From a virus: a stretch of 32,585 nucleotides of DNA. The notes under the pieces were generated by a model. It was given only the letters and a program-made list of their open reading frames with translations, did not search any database and was not told where the DNA came from. Below, one piece after another: positions 13,936 through 21,962 of this stretch. Position 1 is the stretch's first letter. Each line of letters starts with the position of its first letter. The stretch is from the IMG/VR virus record IMGVR_UViG_3300049216_000176, positions 1 to 32,585 of that record; one strand, given 5' to 3'. Made by a program: the position numbers and the translations under genes.

Positions 13936-15888
13936 TTAGAAGTTGTTTTTCTTGGGCGTTCCCTGCGTAGTCTCGCCCTTGTCCGTCACAAGGTTGCCCT
14001 TGTCGATGGTGGCCTTGTACTTGCTCTTGTCCCACGGCGATTCTGGAACATACGGGTTCTTCAGGTTCGGCCATGTGTCGTTGGACTGCCAACGGCTCCA
14101 GTCGCTCGTACCGGCGGTCGCCGCACTTTCTTCGCCCTTCATCTTGTAGCTGCCAACATCCCACGGGGACTTCGGAACGTATGGGTTCTTCAGGTCAGGG
14201 TAGGTTTCGTCGTTGGCGTACTGGCTCCAGGAGCGGTTACGCATCTCTTCGGCCTCGCCGTTCTTGTAGCTCTTGCCGTCGGAAACCGGAGCCTTGTCGC
14301 CCCAATCGCCAGGGAAGTTGGAAGGAACTGCGTTCGTGACCTTGGCGAGCTTCGCCATCTGCGGGTGGTCGCCACTCACAGTGGTGTAAACGTCGCTGTT
14401 GGAAACGTCCCAAGTGTCCTTGGCCCCTTCCACGTTCGCTTCTGCAAGATCGAACAAGTAATTGGCAATCGCTTCTGCGAGGTCCAGGTCAGGCTGGTTC
14501 TCACGGTTCAGAATCGCTTCACAGTTGTGCAGGTAGTTACCGACTTCGCTGCGGGTTGCCTCGTCGCCCGTTTCGGATGCGACACGGAAGACCTCGTGCA
14601 GAGCCTTGTAGAGATCGGCGAAGACCTTCAACTCGGCCTTGTCGTTCTCGTCCAACTGCGGGTAGAATTCTTCGCAAACATGACGGAAGTTGGCGTATGC
14701 GTCCTTCCCGTCTGCGGATTCGGTCGTGGCTTCGGCGGAAGCACCGGCCAGATTGGTGATCTTGCGGACCCGATCCGTGTAGGCGTGGTGGGCCATCCGA
14801 AGGATGCCTTCCGCCATGAAATCACAGGTCTGGTCGTCGAAGTTCTTGATCGCAGCAACTTCCAGGGCGTGGCTGATCTGCTCGGCCAGTTCCGGCTGAG
14901 TCAGGTACAGAACGTCCGGCCAGTAGGTGACGATCTTTTCGAGGGTTTCTTCGAGAGCGGTGTTGTCGGAAATGTTGTTGTAACGCTTCAGATCGGCCAT
15001 CGCCTTGCAGAAGTTCGTGTCTTCCGCCAACTTCTTGATCTTGGCACGCTGTACTTTGACTTCGTGGTCCAGGGTCTTCCAGTTGAAGGAAAGAATCTTG
15101 CCTTCGTTCCGCTTCTGGAGGGTAGGCATTGCGACTGCGACAATGTTGCCACGGTCGTCGTGCTGAACTACCGATTCCTTAATGGTCGGGCCGAATTCCT
15201 TGTAGTCGATGTAGTCCAAGACGTTTTCGCACATCGTAGACCATTCCTTCATGGTGGTCGGCTTCACCTTGCGGGCGTAAGTCCTCCACCGGGGGTTGTT
15301 CGCCCCACCCAACTTCTTGGCGGCGTTGGCACGCTTCTTGGCAACGGCGGAACGGAGCGAAGGAGCAGCCGACAGCTTCTTCTTCGTCTTCTTCATTTCC
15401 CGGATGCGCTTGGCGACCAAACCACGGTCCTGCTTCTTGCCGTAAAGGGCAGAGTGCTTACCGGACGGCTTGCCGACGGTGACGTTGAAACCTTCGCTCA
15501 CGACCAGATCACGACGAACTACCGGGAGAGACAGGTAGCTCTCGAACTGTTCGGATGCCTTGGATTCGTTGTTATCCAGCAGGGACTCGACCATGCTGAC
15601 CAGGACGTTGCGAGCGACTTTCTTCTCACTGTCCTCTTCGATGACCAGCGACTCGATGCTTTCGAGGACAAGCTGTTCTTTGTTGATTTTGTAATTTGCG
15701 TGAACAAAACTGCCGTCCAACGACTGATACGTTACATCGGATTCTCCGAAGCAATGCAGCTTCAGTTCATCGACGCCCAAGGTCTTGGACAGCACTTCTT
15801 CCGCACCGACCAGTTCGTATTGGGCGGTCGAAATAGAGCCTTCCTCGATCTTCTTGAAGACATCAAAGCTGATGAGTTTTCTTTTCAT
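13936..15888 (-). CDS. Large prohead core or internal head protein with NPYVP repeats
   Basis: I place the start at ATG 15888, after GGGAGTCGCAGAAT, giving 650 residues. Its place between portal and protease is that of the T4 core proteins gp67 and gp68, though it is far longer. The N-terminus MKRKLISFDVFKKIEEGS resembles a core-targeting peptide with an IEE protease site at 14-16. Residues 160-210 are very basic (KKTKKKLSAAPSLR, KKRANAAKK). The middle (about 220-470) is helical. The C-terminal 110 residues carry two copies of a W..(Y/W).(N/S)D.T(Y/W)P(D/N)LKNPYVP(K/E)SPWD unit at about 554-577 and 597-620. No named family is recognised; a scaffold, internal or DNA-ejected head protein is likely from context. 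Confidence 0.8.
   Translation of the reverse strand: MKRKLISFDVFKKIEEGSISTAQYELVGAEEVLSKTLGVDELKLHCFGESDVTYQSLDGSFVHANYKINKEQLVLESIESLVIEEDSEKKVARNVLVSMVESLLDNNESKASEQFESYLSLPVVRRDLVVSEGFNVTVGKPSGKHSALYGKKQDRGLVAKRIREMKKTKKKLSAAPSLRSAVAKKRANAAKKLGGANNPRWRTYARKVKPTTMKEWSTMCENVLDYIDYKEFGPTIKESVVQHDDRGNIVAVAMPTLQKRNEGKILSFNWKTLDHEVKVQRAKIKKLAEDTNFCKAMADLKRYNNISDNTALEETLEKIVTYWPDVLYLTQPELAEQISHALEVAAIKNFDDQTCDFMAEGILRMAHHAYTDRVRKITNLAGASAEATTESADGKDAYANFRHVCEEFYPQLDENDKAELKVFADLYKALHEVFRVASETGDEATRSEVGNYLHNCEAILNRENQPDLDLAEAIANYLFDLAEANVEGAKDTWDVSNSDVYTTVSGDHPQMAKLAKVTNAVPSNFPGDWGDKAPVSDGKSYKNGEAEEMRNRSWSQYANDETYPDLKNPYVPKSPWDVGSYKMKGEESAATAGTSDWSRWQSNDTWPNLKNPYVPESPWDKSKYKATIDKGNLVTDKGETTQGTPKKNNF
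14035..14228 (-). repeat. Two imperfect copies of the NPYVP(K/E)SPWD unit
   Basis: Within the core-like gene, two segments of about 65 bp (near 14036-14100 and 14165-14228) encode nearly the same peptide unit. The spacing is 129 bp, so the frame is kept. The conserved centre is LKNPYVP(K/E)SPWD. Confidence 0.8.
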
Positions 15889-16060
15889 ATTCTGCGACTC
15901 CCTAGTGCTGTGTTGATTTTCTCCGAATCTTTCCGAACCCGGATGCCCTCGCATGTGGAGGTATATATTAACCTGCCACTGAATTTACCGAGATGACCCT
16001 CAAATTCAGCGTCCTTCACTACATAGGTATGCAGAAAGACGCAAAAACCAGCGAGGTATT
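15889..16060. promoter_or_regulatory. Divergent promoter region between head operon and internal-protein gene
   Basis: The 172-bp gap carries TAATATATACC on the minus strand (15960-15970), about 70 bp upstream of the core-like gene. This is a T4-late-type TA box. On the plus strand the ribosome site GAGGTATT precedes ATG 16061. I see no gene here. Confidence 0.45.
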
Positions 16061-16402
16061 ATGAAAACATTCAGTGACTTCATCAGCTTGAAGGAAAATG
16101 GCATCCTGGACGTTGACAAAGCCGACGAGACGGGCGACGACAGTGGCATTATGCGGGCGCTTTCCCATGCTGCGGACAAACATCATAGTGAGGTAGTATC
16201 TTTCCTTCAAAGACTCGCCAAACAAGACCCCGACATCCAACTCGAACTCGACAAGATCAACCACAAGAACGCCGGGCCGAAACACCACAAACGCAAGCCC
16301 CGCATGGGAACGTCCCTCGGAGCCGGGTTCGACAACGGCGACGGCGACGTTGTAGTTCCCAACAGTGCGGATTCTGCGTCCGGCGAAATGCCAAATAGTT
16401 AG
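16061..16402 (+). CDS. Putative internal head protein with T4-like capsid-targeting peptide
   Basis: The 113-residue protein starts MKTFSDFISLKENG, with GAGGTATT before the start. The T4 internal proteins IPI-IPIII start with a ten-residue capsid-targeting sequence of the form MKTYQEFIAE, cleaved after Glu by gp21. The match over MKT(F/Y)x(D/E)FI is striking, and LKE at residues 10-12 would be the protease site. The mature part would be about 100 residues: an acidic start, a helical middle (MRALSHAADKHHSEVVSFLQRLAKQ), a basic stretch (GPKHHKRKPRMG) and an acidic tail. A protein packaged with DNA and injected into the host is an inference. It lies inside the head gene block but on the opposite strand. 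Confidence 0.75.
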   Translation: MKTFSDFISLKENGILDVDKADETGDDSGIMRALSHAADKHHSEVVSFLQRLAKQDPDIQLELDKINHKNAGPKHHKRKPRMGTSLGAGFDNGDGDVVVPNSADSASGEMPNS

Positions 16403-16437
16403 TTTGGTGAGGTTCTGATTTTGAAGCCCATCTTTGC

Positions 16438-16450
16438 TGGATATATATGT
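16438..16450 (+). promoter_or_regulatory. TATATA late-type promoter box
   Basis: GGATATATATGT lies 35-47 bases upstream of ATG 16485, leaving room for a leader with its own GAGGGAG ribosome site. It resembles the boxes at 21940, 27402 and 27985. Confidence 0.45.
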
Positions 16451-16484
16451 AGCCAGTCCAGACTTGTCACAAAGAGGGAGCTAT

Positions 16485-17414
16485 ATGACCAACGAATTTT
16501 GGGCCGTGACCACGTTCTTCAACCCGGCAAAGTTCAAGTCTTTGCTGCAAAACTACTACATTTTCGCCGACAAACTCCGTCAGCAGGGCGTCAACCTGAT
16601 GACCGTCGAGTGTGCGTTCGGCGACGACGAATTTGAAATTCCTGAAGGGCCGAACGTACTGCGTCTCAGATCGCAGAGCGTAATGTGGCAGAAAGAAAGA
16701 CTCATCAACTACGGCGTTTCGCAACTGCCGCCCGACTGTAAATACTTCGCTTGGCTCGACTGTGACATCATCTTCACGAACGACCAGTGGGCCGAAATCG
16801 CCGTCCAAAAGCTGCAAACAGCCGACGTTCTTCAGGTGTACAAGAAGGTGATCTACCTGCCGCAAGGACATGAAGTGTTCAACGGACGGGACAAACTGAT
16901 GATGGTGCAGGGCATCGTGTGGCAGAAGATGATTCACAAGAATTGGCTGGACCGCCGCCGGGCCAAGCAACTCCCGTTCTCGGCTCCGGGCTTCGGCTGG
17001 GCCGCACGTCGGGATTTCTTCCACTGCCCGGAACTCAACGGCATCTATGATAAAAACATCATCGGCAGCGGCGACACCTTCCTGGTGGACTGCTACTTCG
17101 ACTCCTGGGACATCCACGGATTCGCCCAGAAGTTCACCGACCCGATGAAGCAACACATGATGGATTGGGCCGCAAAGTTGAAGGCCAAGAAGCCCGTCCT
17201 GGACTACCTGCCGGTGGACATCTGGCACTTGTGGCACGGCAGCCTGAAGAACCGCAAGTACATGGACCGGCACGACGTAGTTCTGAAATACAACTACGAC
17301 CCGGAGGGCGACATCGTTCTTTACGGCAACACCTACGAGTGGGCCAGCGACAAGCCGGAATTCCACGAAGACATTCGCCAGTATTTCTACAGCCGTAAAG
17401 AAGACGAAGTTTAA
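16485..17414 (+). CDS. GT-A-fold glycosyltransferase-like protein (paralogue)
   Basis: This 309-residue protein starts at ATG 16485 after AGAGGGAGCTAT; a methionine 17 codons upstream has no ribosome site. It is a paralogue of the gene at 3425-4393. Shared features are TVE.AFG near 40, MWQKERLINYGVSQLP at 67-82, the DxD motif in FAWLDCDIIF (D92-C-D94), APGFGWAARRDFF in the middle, and the terminal WHLWHGSLKNRKY. It sits between the internal-protein gene and the portal operon and overlaps the convergent zinc-ribbon gene by 4 bp. The sugar donor and acceptor are unknown; its place in the head module makes virion protein or DNA glycosylation worth considering. Confidence 0.85.
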   Translation: MTNEFWAVTTFFNPAKFKSLLQNYYIFADKLRQQGVNLMTVECAFGDDEFEIPEGPNVLRLRSQSVMWQKERLINYGVSQLPPDCKYFAWLDCDIIFTNDQWAEIAVQKLQTADVLQVYKKVIYLPQGHEVFNGRDKLMMVQGIVWQKMIHKNWLDRRRAKQLPFSAPGFGWAARRDFFHCPELNGIYDKNIIGSGDTFLVDCYFDSWDIHGFAQKFTDPMKQHMMDWAAKLKAKKPVLDYLPVDIWHLWHGSLKNRKYMDRHDVVLKYNYDPEGDIVLYGNTYEWASDKPEFHEDIRQYFYSRKEDEV

Positions 17415-17677
17415 GGCTTCTTCTGTTTGTTGAACCAGTAGAATTGGGCCTTGCGAAGTTTCTCTTCATTGAGTTCTTCGTCGAGGCCCATGTTGCATAC
17501 AACCGCATCAATTCCACACTTCGGACAAATACAAGTCTGGTCGTTGTCCGTGTAGTCTTTGACCTCTTCCGGTTTGAACATGGCGCAACAGTAGAAACAC
17601 CCGGCGAGGGTGGAAGATTCCACTTCTCGCCGGTTCTTCAGTGCGTACCTCGGCATATCGTAGATACCGAAAATCAT
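17411..17677 (-). CDS. Zinc-ribbon small protein
   Basis: The 88-residue protein has GCFYCCAMFKPEEVKDYTD....CICPKCGIDAVV, a pair of C-x2-C knuckles about 23 residues apart. This is the pattern of a widespread small zinc-ribbon family in bacteria and phages with the CFYC...F...EI..W.....T..CP.CGID consensus. Its function is not established. The start codon shares one base with the portal stop (TAATG), so it is translated from the portal message, and its stop overlaps the convergent glycosyltransferase by 4 bp. Confidence 0.85.
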   Translation of the reverse strand: MIFGIYDMPRYALKNRREVESSTLAGCFYCCAMFKPEEVKDYTDNDQTCICPKCGIDAVVCNMGLDEELNEEKLRKAQFYWFNKQKKP

Positions 17678-20232
17678 TACTTACCACCTACTGAGTAGTC
17701 GATGTCCTCGTCGTCCTGCTCCGTCTCGTAGTCCTGAATCTCAAGGTCGAACTTCTTGACATCGGCAGCTTCCGCTTCAGGGAGCGGACTTCCTTCAGGC
17801 GGCGTAGCGCCCGGAGGGGCCGGTTGATCGCCACCCGGAGGCGGTTGATCCCCGCCAGGAGGAGCAGGCGGCGCACCCTGATCGGGAGGCGGTCCACCAG
17901 CGCCACCATCCGGCGACGGGTTCGGGCTTGGGCCACCCGGCTCCGAGCCGAGTTCCTGACCGGCCTGCGGGTCTTGCCCCGGAATGCCGATGCCCAACAA
18001 CTGCGGGTTCTGGGCGAGTACCTGAAGTTTCAAGTCTTCCAACTTCTGAATCTTCAAGCGGCTCAACATCTCCTCGGCCTCGTCCTCGGTATACTTGAGG
18101 ATTTTGACCATGATGTCCCAATCCGCCATCAATTGACCGCTCTTCAAAGTCGTTGCGTTCCCGTAGCGACCGTTGACCACTTCTGCCCTGGACAACTCAC
18201 GCCAGTCGCTCGGCGGGGTCATCTTGATCTTCAAGTCCTCGAAGGAGTTGTCCGGGTATCCCCTCAACTGAAGGTGACGCTCGGCCAGTTCCAACAGCCC
18301 GTCCTCGAAGTGGCTCTGCAACCGCTCGATCATGCGGGCGAACTTCACGTCCTGGGCACTCAACGTCACCCTCGTCGCCTGGGCGTCCTCGTTGGCGAAG
18401 TAGTTCTTCGGGAAGTTCAAAGCCGTGAACAGCTTATTCCTGAAGTAAATCGCATCGTCGATTTCGCCAAGGTTCTGCGCACCCGGAAGGGTTTCGATCC
18501 TCGTCTGGGACTGTGGACGAATCGGCAACCAGTAGTCTTCGTCAGCCGCAGGCGGCTGCCACCGCTCTTCCACTTGGTTCGCACCCGGCGTGCCCCGGTT
18601 CTGGGCAATTTTACGCTTCCTGAACTGATCCTTCAACCGCTCCATGAAGGCTTCGGCCTTGAACGGCGGCAACTGCCCAACGTCCACATAGAACACCCGA
18701 CGTTCCGGGGCACGGGTCAGCCGGTAGACAACCATCGCATCTTCCATCAACCGGAGTTGGTGGGCCGGGCTTCTCGCCGGTTCGATGAGGGATTGTCCAT
18801 ACGGGTAGAACGTCTTCCGGTCGTCGCCGATCCTGAAGTGTACGATCTGGAACGGGGAGAACCGGATCGCCATGCTCTGGTTCAGTTCGGCCTCGGCAGC
18901 CTGACTCACCAGCGGGGCACGCACGATGGCCTGATAGTCCGGGCCTTCCTTCGACTGCTGGTACTCGATCAGCTTGCCCTTGGTGGTTTCGATCCGGTAC
19001 ATGCTTTCCGGCGGCAACGGGATGGCCTTGTAGATGCCTTCCTTCGGGTTGTCCGGGTTGATGACCGTTTCCACGAAGAAGTCGCCCATGATGCACAGGT
19101 TCTTGAACCACGTCCAGGAGTGCCGGTTCATGTTCAACATCAGTCTGTTGCGCATCATGAACTCGACTTCCTTCTTGGCCTCCTCGTTCGCACAGATGAC
19201 CTTGAAGACGTGGCCGTCCTCGTCCTTCTGGCAGTTGTGCATGATGACACTATCGGTGGCGAAACACTTGTGTTCGTCCACGCTCAGGTCGTACACGTTC
19301 ATTTCGGGGCTTTCGTGGACCCCGACCACCCGCCGCTTGTCCTCGTTGTCGGAAAGCACCTTCACTTCCCGGTGGGAGAACCCCTCCCGCTGCAACCACG
19401 CCTCGACCGTTTGCCAGTCGTGGCCGATCAACTGAGCGATCTGCCGGACGGACAAGCCGCCGGAAATCATCCTGATCGCCCGGTTCATCTTTTCGTACTT
19501 CTCGTCGGCCTTCCCCTTCTTCCACTCGTCCACGAACTGCCGCTCGTGAATCCAGCCTTTGTTGGTGGTGAAGATGCGGGGGAACTGCTTCGCCCGGTTC
19601 TTGGTGTGGCGGTAGCTCGCCGGAACACGGTAGAACGGCTTCAGTTCGTCCCCACGGGTCAACTCACCGGCAGCCACCCACGTCCCGTCCTTGCGCAAGA
19701 TTTGGTGGTCCGGGGTGACTGTGAAGGTTTGGCCGTTGTCGAGAATAACTGTGACGGTCGGCGCTCTCTTAACCAGCCGGGGGTGATAACCCCAGCCCAG
19801 CGTGTAATCGTTCTGCTTGAAATCCCAACAGTAAACAAGGAACCGTTCGTCGGGGCCGTGTTTCGCCGCCAGGGATTCGATGGTCTGGAACCCAAAGGGG
19901 GTCGCAATCTTCGTGTCACCGGACACACAGGCTTCGTCGGCCAGCACCGTCATCGTCATTTCGATTTCGGGCACGTTCCGAAGCCGTTCGTACTCTTTGT
20001 ACCGCATGGAGCGGTTCGTCAGAGTCGTCGTGTCAATCATGTCGTTGGTTTGGCGCAGTTGTGCCCCACCACCGCCCGCACCGCCTGCGGCCCCCTCGCC
20101 GCCCAGCGACGGATACACGTCGGGTTGTCCGATACCAGCACCTTGTAGGTTGCGGGTATCCTTCTTCTTAGCCAGCGGGTCTTTCTCGCTGGCGTAAGTG
20201 AACAACTTAAAGAAGTCACTCCAAATTGGCAT
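17677..20232 (-). CDS. Portal protein, T4 gp20-like, with in-frame intein
   Basis: The spliced product forms the dodecameric portal vertex for DNA packaging and tail joining. The start at ATG 20232 follows AGAGAGGAGAAATAT. The precursor has 851 residues. N-extein 1-101 ends in NVPEIEMTMTVLADEA. The intein spans 102-333. The C-extein resumes at Cys334 with CQKDEDGHVFKVI and contains the family core (MRNRLMLNMN...WFKNLCIMGDFFVE, PPESMYRIETTKGKLIEY, FSPFQIVHFRIGDD, YGQSLIEPARSPAHQLRLMEDAMVVYRLTRAPERRVFYVDVGQLP, DAQATRVTLSAQDVKFARMIERLQ). The last 100 residues are a Pro/Gly-rich tail ending in an acidic segment. Spliced length would be about 619, compared with about 520 for T4 gp20. Confidence 0.95.
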   Translation of the reverse strand: MPIWSDFFKLFTYASEKDPLAKKKDTRNLQGAGIGQPDVYPSLGGEGAAGGAGGGGAQLRQTNDMIDTTTLTNRSMRYKEYERLRNVPEIEMTMTVLADEACVSGDTKIATPFGFQTIESLAAKHGPDERFLVYCWDFKQNDYTLGWGYHPRLVKRAPTVTVILDNGQTFTVTPDHQILRKDGTWVAAGELTRGDELKPFYRVPASYRHTKNRAKQFPRIFTTNKGWIHERQFVDEWKKGKADEKYEKMNRAIRMISGGLSVRQIAQLIGHDWQTVEAWLQREGFSHREVKVLSDNEDKRRVVGVHESPEMNVYDLSVDEHKCFATDSVIMHNCQKDEDGHVFKVICANEEAKKEVEFMMRNRLMLNMNRHSWTWFKNLCIMGDFFVETVINPDNPKEGIYKAIPLPPESMYRIETTKGKLIEYQQSKEGPDYQAIVRAPLVSQAAEAELNQSMAIRFSPFQIVHFRIGDDRKTFYPYGQSLIEPARSPAHQLRLMEDAMVVYRLTRAPERRVFYVDVGQLPPFKAEAFMERLKDQFRKRKIAQNRGTPGANQVEERWQPPAADEDYWLPIRPQSQTRIETLPGAQNLGEIDDAIYFRNKLFTALNFPKNYFANEDAQATRVTLSAQDVKFARMIERLQSHFEDGLLELAERHLQLRGYPDNSFEDLKIKMTPPSDWRELSRAEVVNGRYGNATTLKSGQLMADWDIMVKILKYTEDEAEEMLSRLKIQKLEDLKLQVLAQNPQLLGIGIPGQDPQAGQELGSEPGGPSPNPSPDGGAGGPPPDQGAPPAPPGGDQPPPGGDQPAPPGATPPEGSPLPEAEAADVKKFDLEIQDYETEQDDEDIDYSVGGK
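19234..19929 (-). mobile_element. Intein in the portal gene, with helix-turn-helix insert
   Basis: The 232-residue intein begins CVSGDTKIAT, a standard N-terminal block with Cys1. Block B is VTPDHQILRKDGTWVAAGEL (about 71-90), with the T-x-x-H motif. It ends with MNVYDLSVDEHKCFATDSVIMHN, blocks F and G with the His-Asn end, followed by Cys+1. All residues needed for splicing are visible. Between the splicing halves, at about 145-185, lies a helix-turn-helix (AIRMISGGLSVRQIAQLIGHDWQTVEAWLQREGF) instead of a LAGLIDADG or HNH endonuclease. It could be the DNA-binding remnant of a lost homing endonuclease. The insertion site is the conserved DEA/C junction of the portal. Confidence 0.93.
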
Positions 20233-20315
20233 ATATTTCTCCTCTCTAATTAAGTGAGTGTCCGAAGACACCTTGTTGTAGCTATTAGAGGGGATTGTTT
20301 TTTTAACCGAACTAC

Positions 20316-20906
20316 ATGAAAAAAGTTTGCTTCATTACTAGCCACTTGATGTCGGGTTCGGACTTGTTGTTCGACGCCCTGGACCAGAACCCACGGGTTC
20401 ACGGGTTCCGGCTCGACCGACCGTATGTGGACGTGCCCGCAATACTGGAACTCACCTACAAGCGGCACAAGCTGAACAACGAGGCGGCGGTGTACATGGA
20501 CGAGTTGCTTTTCAACTACTCGCTCCAGACGAAGGACGCCTACAAGTTGTGCAAGTTCGTGTATGTGGTCCGGCCCCCGGAGCGGGCGTTGAACGAACTG
20601 GTGGTGGACGGGTACAAGCCGTGGGCGGCGTGCAACTACTACTGCTACCGGCTGCGGCGGATGTGCGAGATGGCGAAGCGGACGCCGGGGGCGGTCCTGC
20701 TGACCTACGAGGACATCGTGACGGGGCGGGGCTTCCCGCTGGTCGAGGAGTACCTGAACCTGAAGACGAAGTTGGAGGTCGTGCCGACGAAAAAAGGGAC
20801 CAGTGTTTCTTCACTGGTCCCTTCGGACTTAGTTCGTCATGCCGACCGAGCATTTAATCGGTACTTTCATTTTCTCTGCCATCAGCCAATTGTCTTCTAC
20901 AAATGA
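20316..20906 (+). CDS. Sulfotransferase-like protein
   Basis: The frame gives 196 residues. The start MKKVCFITSHLMSGSDLLFDALDQNPRVHGF has the layout of a 5'-PSB loop of PAPS-dependent sulfotransferases (K-h-x-h-h-x-G-x-x-x-G-T-x-x-h). Here GSDLL replaces GTTLL. KFVYVVRPPERALNELV fits the 3'-PB region (FhhhhRdPhxhhxS), and VLLTYEDI is the matching strand. No clear ribosome site precedes ATG 20316. The last 40 codons run through a terminator hairpin and antisense to the carboxypeptidase gene, so the natural C-terminus may lie near residue 157. Sulfation of a glycan is an inference. Confidence 0.65.
   Translation: MKKVCFITSHLMSGSDLLFDALDQNPRVHGFRLDRPYVDVPAILELTYKRHKLNNEAAVYMDELLFNYSLQTKDAYKLCKFVYVVRPPERALNELVVDGYKPWAACNYYCYRLRRMCEMAKRTPGAVLLTYEDIVTGRGFPLVEEYLNLKTKLEVVPTKKGTSVSSLVPSDLVRHADRAFNRYFHFLCHQPIVFYK
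20790..20823 (-). terminator. Rho-independent terminator inside a convergent coding region
   Basis: A 12-bp perfect stem (20794-20805 with 20812-20823) has a 6-nt loop. On the minus strand it is followed by six U, and it lies just beyond the carboxypeptidase stop at 20829. On the plus strand the same bases encode part of the sulfotransferase-like protein. Confidence 0.85.
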
Positions 20907-21911
20907 CACCGGCTGGATGCCGACCGTCGGTGCGTCCTGGATGAAGTACAGAATGCCCTTGTAGGTTCTCTGGAACTCGCTCTGGATTTCCGGGAGAGAC
21001 GGTGGCCGCTGGTGCGTGCCGACTTCCATCACGATGGAGAACGCCCCGTGGCGGTAGTACCAGTCCACTTCCGACCCACCGATGGTGGTGGCGTACATAT
21101 TGCACGCCCGGTCGATCTTGTACTGGCACATGGTCGCCATCTTGCCCACGATGCGGGTGTAGTCGGCGTCGTTCGGGCAGCGGGTCTTGCTGTCCCCGTA
21201 AGGGCACAACAGGATGCGACCGAACGTGTGCGTCGAGATGACGGCCTTCGGCCTGATCTTCGTGAAGAAGGTCTGCATCTGGTCAACGCACGGGGTTGAC
21301 TTGTGGTTCGGGCGGGACGGGCCGGGGAAGTCACGGTTCGGGTCCACGCCGTCGATGGTCCGGGAGTTCGGGTAGCTGTCCGGGCACATGACCGGAACGA
21401 AATAGATGTCCCGGTTGTTGATGAGACTGGTGACTTCGGGGTCTTTGCCGTAGTTGGACAACATCGTGCCGATTGTCGCCATCACGTTGGCGGTGGCGTG
21501 CGGCTCGTTCCCGTGGATGCAGGCGTGAATCAACACGACCGGGGCGGGAGTAATGGGCGTGTTCAACGGCAACGCCTTCGACGCCAAGTTCGTGACCCGG
21601 ATGTAGTACAGTTCTTTACCCTGGCGGGATTTGCCGTAGGTTCCCACTTCCGTCAGGTCGGGGGCTTCTTTGTTCCACTTCTGGAGTTGGGCCACGACCG
21701 CCGGGTACTGTAGGAACGACGGCACGGGGGTGGAGATGTTCGGCGTGGCCGGGACTCTCGGCGGCTCCGGGACCGGAGGCACGATCTCGATTTTCGGGAC
21801 CGGCATTTCCTGCCGGGCGATAGGTTTGTTGGTTTTTAGTTTGTATCCGCCGACGAGAACAATGAGAGCGATGAGTCCGATCACCACCCAATGTAGGTTG
21901 CTCCTTTGCAT
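20829..21911 (-). CDS. Membrane-anchored M14-family zinc carboxypeptidase
   Basis: The 360-residue protein has an N-terminal membrane span at about 8-22 and a Pro-rich linker (30-65), so its domain should lie outside the cytoplasm. The M14 residues are present: H133-x2-E136 in HACIHGNEPHA, NR at 192-193 in GVDPNRDFP, zinc ligand H228 in ISTHTFGRILLCPYG, and catalytic E296 in IVMEVGTH. Phage M14 enzymes can cleave peptidoglycan stem peptides; cleavage of host surface proteins or peptides is equally possible. GGAGGCATT precedes the start and a strong terminator follows the stop. Confidence 0.9.
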   Translation of the reverse strand: MQRSNLHWVVIGLIALIVLVGGYKLKTNKPIARQEMPVPKIEIVPPVPEPPRVPATPNISTPVPSFLQYPAVVAQLQKWNKEAPDLTEVGTYGKSRQGKELYYIRVTNLASKALPLNTPITPAPVVLIHACIHGNEPHATANVMATIGTMLSNYGKDPEVTSLINNRDIYFVPVMCPDSYPNSRTIDGVDPNRDFPGPSRPNHKSTPCVDQMQTFFTKIRPKAVISTHTFGRILLCPYGDSKTRCPNDADYTRIVGKMATMCQYKIDRACNMYATTIGGSEVDWYYRHGAFSIVMEVGTHQRPPSLPEIQSEFQRTYKGILYFIQDAPTVGIQPVSFVEDNWLMAEKMKVPIKCSVGMTN

Positions 21912-21962
21912 AATGCCTCCGTTGCATTTGAACTTTCAAATGTATATATGCGAGGAGGCTCT
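21912..21962. promoter_or_regulatory. Divergent promoter region with TATATA box
   Basis: TGTATATATG at 21941-21950 on the plus strand lies about 13 bases upstream of ATG 21963, just before the GAGGAGG ribosome site. The left end of the gap holds the ribosome site of the carboxypeptidase gene. Confidence 0.4.

Noticed and set aside
13747-15996. A 749-codon open frame on the plus strand
   Set aside because: It is antisense to the core-like protein along its whole length, has no ribosome site and has a Val/Leu/Arg-biased composition typical of the complement of a gene with biased third codon positions.
17824-20148. A 774-codon open frame on the plus strand
   Set aside because: It is antisense to the portal and its intein, whose families and splice residues are unmistakable. 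Its translation is an Arg/Val/His-rich shadow.
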